The notes under the pieces were generated by a model. The model was given only the letters and a program-made list of their open reading frames with translations. It was not told the origin of the DNA and made no database searches. A DNA stretch of 24,552 nt from an uncultured Collinsella sp. (GTDB lineage Bacteria; Actinomycetota; Coriobacteriia; Coriobacteriales; Coriobacteriaceae). This document shows, piece by piece, positions 22,073 through 24,552 of this stretch. The position numbers and the translations under genes were made by a program. Numbering within the stretch: the first letter of the stretch is position 1; every line of letters starts with the position of its first letter. The DNA lies in the NCBI GenBank assembly GCA_902495545.1, contig CABUXM010000026.1, positions 1 to 24,552 of the forward strand. The letters are read 5' to 3'.

Positions 22073-23221
22073 CTAAGCGGTGGGGAGTCCCGGTGTGTTG
22101 GCTGCCTGCTGCGGCTTGAGGTGGGCGTTGCGCCAGATGATTTGGATGATGTAGCCGAGCATAAAGACAAAGGCTACGCCGCTGATGAAGTCGCCTACGA
22201 GGGGGATTGCCGTAAGCGCGCCCGCGGCGATGCCGCCCACGGCCGCCATGGCGTAACGGTTCTGGCTGTGTCCGACCATGCGGGCGATTGCGCACCCCGC
22301 AAAGGCACTCGACACCAATGCGATGCCGATAACGCCGCACAAGAGGGTTCCGGCAAGCGACAGGCCAGCGATAGAGATAATCAGCAGTAGGACGGCGGGG
22401 ACGACAGCAATCGTACCCAGAAGACCGCTCACCCACAGGGGCGTGGGGCGCTGGTGGAGCATGCCAGCGGCGCTGGCGGTTGCACGCGGAAAGACGAGCT
22501 CGAGCAGCAGGGCGACAAAGCAGGTCGAGAGCGCCGCGGCGACGATGCCGCCGATGATGTTGTTAGCGGTCGTGGCCGCGCTCTCGTTCTCGGTGCGGTC
22601 GATCTTGAGTGCGCCTACCTCGGCTCCTGCGGCACGCTCGGGGTCCTCGGAGACGTGCGCGTTCACGGTGCCGGTAATACGGGCATTCTTGCCCAAGACG
22701 AGCTTATCGGCCCAAACCTCGACATCGCCCTCGACGGTGCCGTCGATGGTCACCGTATCGCCTGCAAGCGCTGCCGACTTGGCGGAGCCTCGCAGGGCAA
22801 CCGTCTCGCCCATCGCGTAAAAACAGTTGGCGGCGCTGTCGGAATTGAGCACAACGTGCTGACCGGCCACCGTGACGCTGCCATTAACCGTGGTTTTGGC
22901 GATATCGATAGTGCGTGCCGCCAGACGGACGGCGCCGCCCACCGTGCAGTCGCGGATCGAGAGGGTATCGCCCGCGGCGATGATATCGCGGTCGATGGAC
23001 GCATCGTCCAAGTTGAGAGCCTGGCCTGCCCAGTACAGGTCACCCTCGACGCCGGACGGATTGGCGTCATTGTCGGTCGCAAGTATGTTTCCTGCGGTGT
23101 CCGTGCCGGCGAACGACGCCGTGGGAAGTGCGGTGAGCGCCAGCACGATGAGCGCGAATAGGATGGTGATGCGGCCCCACGCTTTATGGCGCTGGGTCGA
23201 CGGGAATTGATTGCAGGGCAT
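22073..23221 (-). CDS. secreted/membrane protein with bactofilin-like beta-solenoid and C-terminal membrane segments
   Basis: A 382-residue protein. A signal peptide-like start (basic residues then a hydrophobic stretch 18-35, likely cut after SFA at 38) leads to a repeat region, about 56-190. There short units such as GGAVRLAARTIDI, NGSVTVAGQ and EGDVEVWADKLVLG recur every 15-20 residues, as in the beta-solenoid of polymer-forming (bactofilin-like) domains. An Ala/Glu linker and four or five hydrophobic segments follow (about 221-243, 264-285, 287-310, 325-340, 345-363). The solenoid would face outside the cytoplasm. ATG at 23221 has GAAGGA 6 nt upstream; a longer reading from 23269 lacks this. 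Function unknown. It is transcribed towards typA and towards the origin. Confidence 0.85.
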   Translation of the reverse strand: MPCNQFPSTQRHKAWGRITILFALIVLALTALPTASFAGTDTAGNILATDNDANPSGVEGDLYWAGQALNLDDASIDRDIIAAGDTLSIRDCTVGGAVRLAARTIDIAKTTVNGSVTVAGQHVVLNSDSAANCFYAMGETVALRGSAKSAALAGDTVTIDGTVEGDVEVWADKLVLGKNARITGTVNAHVSEDPERAAGAEVGALKIDRTENESAATTANNIIGGIVAAALSTCFVALLLELVFPRATASAAGMLHQRPTPLWVSGLLGTIAVVPAVLLLIISIAGLSLAGTLLCGVIGIALVSSAFAGCAIARMVGHSQNRYAMAAVGGIAAGALTAIPLVGDFISGVAFVFMLGYIIQIIWRNAHLKPQQAANTPGLPTA

Positions 23222-23327
23222 AGTGAATCCTTCGTCAGATGCTCGACATGCACCTAACAGGGTACCCAACGCGTGGGCGCTCTAAAAGAACCTCTCGGTT
23301 GTATTTCGAAGGATGAGGCCGCGCAAT

Positions 23328-24017
23328 CTACTTTTTGCGGTGCAAAAAACGTGCGATGTCTTCCTCGGTGGGGCTTTTGATGTCGAAGCGCAGCGACAGC
23401 CAGCGCAGTCCCATGGTTATCGCAACGCATACGATTAACGCGGTGATGTTGCTGACGACGCCGCTCATGACAAGGCATACATAGCTTGCAGAGCCGGCAA
23501 TGGCTGCGATGGCATAGAAGTTGGTGCGCTGGAAAATGCCCGGCACCACGCCCATAAAGCTGTCACGCAGCATGCCGCCGCCCACCGCGGTGAAAAAGCC
23601 CATCATGATGCACACCGCCGGCGCAAAGCCGTAGACCAGCGCCTTGTCTGCTCCAGTGGCGGCATAGATGCCGACCGAGATGATGTCGAGCAGGGGGATG
23701 AGTTTTTCGGGCTTGTCGACGATTGCCGGGAAAATGTAGATGATGGCTGCCGTGGCAATGGAAAGCGGGAGCGCCATCGGTTGGTTGAGGATGTAGACGT
23801 TGCCCACCTGCAGCGTCATATCGCGCAAAAGACCGCCGCCCAGGCCACAGACCACGGCGAGCGCGACGGCGCCCACCAGGTCGAGCTTGTGCTCGCGCGC
23901 AACCAGAACTCCTGAGATCGATGCCGCGACAACAGCGAACATCTCAAGCCAAAACGGAATAGCGACCATGGCATCCGAGGCATGTGAGGTAACGGTCATA
24001 GCGGCGACGATGGGCAA
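23328..24017 (-). CDS. TRIC-type cation channel family protein (UPF0126/YicG-like)
   Basis: A 229-residue membrane protein with the duplicated motif of the UPF0126 family: GGGLLRD at 60-66 and GGGMLRD at 146-152, each beginning a half of about three membrane helices, plus one extra helix. Bacterial members are homologues of trimeric intracellular cation channels; the ion used here is unknown. The best start is TTG at 24017, with AGAAGGA 7 nt upstream; the ATG at 23999 has no site. The C-terminal RFLHRKK tail is basic. It is followed by the beta-solenoid gene after a 106-bp gap, in the same direction. Confidence 0.9.
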   Translation of the reverse strand: MPIVAAMTVTSHASDAMVAIPFWLEMFAVVAASISGVLVAREHKLDLVGAVALAVVCGLGGGLLRDMTLQVGNVYILNQPMALPLSIATAAIIYIFPAIVDKPEKLIPLLDIISVGIYAATGADKALVYGFAPAVCIMMGFFTAVGGGMLRDSFMGVVPGIFQRTNFYAIAAIAGSASYVCLVMSGVVSNITALIVCVAITMGLRWLSLRFDIKSPTEEDIARFLHRKK

Positions 24018-24252
24018 GATAGGGTCCTTCTGATTGCGGGTTTAGATAATGCCCGTACATAGTACATGGTTGACGGGTCTGGCGACCCTATTGCTCGGTA
24101 AACGGTCGGGACTGGATGCGGGCGTAGGGCCAAACATGTACGTCAGCCTCCAAAGATGTCAAAAATGTCGGTTTTGGAGGGTGATGTACGCGTTTGAGAT
24201 TTGGGGCTGGGATCGACCGCGATGGGGGCGTGGCTGAATAGGAGGGATGTCC

Positions 24253-24333
24253 AAATTTTGAGCGAAGCTCAAAATTTATCCGGTCGGCTTACGCCGACCG
24301 CGCTGCGCTAAAAACGCGCCACAGGCGCGTTTT
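24253..24333 (+). repeat. tandem hairpin cluster
   Basis: Three perfect hairpins in 81 bp. The first is an 11-bp stem with a GAA loop (24253-24277), closing in GCGAAGC, known as an exceptionally stable mini-hairpin. The second is 8 bp (24281-24288/24293-24300). The third is 10 bp with a T-rich tail (24311-24320/24324-24333) and looks like a rightward terminator. It may be a small structured RNA or a repeat element; no promoter is clear. Confidence 0.7.
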
Positions 24334-24354
24334 CTTTACGCTCCGCGCCCTGGC

Positions 24355-24379
24355 GGGTTCGAATCCCTCCTCCTCCGCC
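24355..24379 (+). repeat. isolated copy of the tRNA-Ser 3' end, inverted relative to the tRNA
   Basis: 25 nt identical to the 3' end of the tRNA-Ser gene (T-loop GGGTTCGAATCCC through the acceptor strand to GCC), but on the plus strand while the tRNA is on the minus strand. No matching 5' half is seen upstream. It could be a remnant att site or a tRNA pseudogene. Confidence 0.85.
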
Positions 24380-24406
24380 GTATTTGCTTGTTAGGGACTC
24401 AAAACA

Positions 24407-24434
24407 AAAAAGCTCCCGTTGTTGGGAGCTTTTT
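24407..24434 (-). terminator. tRNA-Ser terminator
   Basis: A perfect 11-bp stem (24407-24417 with 24424-24434), 6-nt loop, with T-rich runs on both strands. On the minus strand it lies 9 bp after the tRNA-Ser 3' end. Confidence 0.88.
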
Positions 24435-24443
24435 CAACCAAAA

Positions 24444-24534
24444 TGGCGGAGGAGGAGGGATTCGAACCCTCGTGACCTTATACAGGCCAAACGGTTTTCG
24501 AGACCGCCGCATTCAACCACTCTGCCACCCCTCC
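24444..24534 (-). tRNA. tRNA-Ser (CGA)
   Basis: A 91-nt class II tRNA with encoded CCA. The acceptor GGAGGGG pairs with CTCCTCC (one G-T), the discriminator is G, the anticodon loop CTCGAAA gives CGA, a long variable arm follows, and the T-arm is GAGGG/CCCTC with TTCGAAT. The promoter lies outside or at the window edge. Confidence 0.95.
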
Positions 24535-24552
24535 GCGTGGGGTAAAAACAAA

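Larger units (their letters stand above)
24018..24443. other. 426-bp noncoding stretch with several hairpins
   Basis: No credible gene. It contains an imperfect inverted repeat (24138-24154 with 24173-24189, 15 of 17 pairs), three close hairpins (24253-24277, 24281-24300, 24311-24333), a tRNA 3'-end fragment (24355-24379) and the tRNA-Ser terminator (24407-24434). A 62-codon reading frame at 24049-24237 overlaps the inverted repeat and has no ribosome binding site. Confidence 0.7.

Noticed and set aside
24049..24237. 62-codon plus-strand reading frame
   Set aside because: No ribosome binding site, odd Trp/Arg-rich composition, and it runs through an inverted repeat.
1..24552. CRISPR array or complete insertion sequence
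   Set aside because: No regularly spaced direct repeats of CRISPR type and no transposase-like protein were seen; the repeats found are palindromes, parS and DnaA boxes.

Overview
This window is a bacterial chromosome-origin region. Its gene order is rlmN, small gene, parB, parA, rsmG, jag/khpB, yidC, yidD, rnpA, rpmH, origin, dnaA, dnaN, recF, DUF721/dciA, gyrB, gyrA, tRNA-Ile/Ala. The GC-rich coding sequence, the short Gram-positive-type YidC, the recF-DUF721-gyrB-gyrA-tRNA-Ile-tRNA-Ala order typical of Actinobacteria, and an extra GHKL-ATPase gene in front of dnaA point to Actinomycetota, class Coriobacteriia. My best guess at genus is Collinsella; this is inference from layout and protein style, not a database match.

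Left arm (1-6440). rlmN is on the plus strand. Every other gene on this side is on the minus strand, pointing away from the origin. rpmH has a strong promoter and leads rnpA-yidD-yidC-jag, which ends at a T-rich terminator (4200-4232). rsmG-parA-parB and a small membrane protein follow, ending at a terminator near 1273-1312. Three perfect parS sites lie between parA and rsmG at exact 39-bp intervals.

Origin (6440-10055). Transcription diverges in the 345-bp rpmH-side gap, which carries noncanonical DnaA boxes (TTTTCAACA). Next come a 450-residue GHKL ATPase / Gln-rich linker / winged-helix protein and dnaA, 15 bp apart. The dnaA-dnaN gap carries another box and then a run of CTA/TTA triplets followed by an AT-rich stretch. 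This is the layout of a Bacillus-type DnaA-trio unwinding element, so the origin looks bipartite.

Right arm (10056-24552). dnaN, recF and the DUF721 gene are tightly packed. gyrB and gyrA follow, separated by a 156-bp gap with a large foldback. After gyrA come a terminator, a 187-bp near-perfect inverted repeat, a clear promoter and a tRNA-Ile/tRNA-Ala/tRNA-Ile cluster. Next are a bifunctional-nuclease-family gene, two hypothetical genes and typA. Two minus-strand genes follow: a secreted beta-solenoid/membrane protein and a TRIC-type channel. The last 426 bp before a minus-strand tRNA-Ser(CGA) hold no convincing gene, but contain several hairpins and an inverted copy of the 3' end of that tRNA.

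Most genes serve replication initiation (DnaA, DnaN, DciA-like), origin segregation (ParA, ParB, parS), supercoiling (GyrAB), repair (RecF), ribosome and tRNA function (L34, RNase P protein, RsmG, RlmN, TypA) and membrane insertion (YidC, YidD). The least explained protein is the GHKL/Gln-rich/winged-helix gene embedded in the origin.
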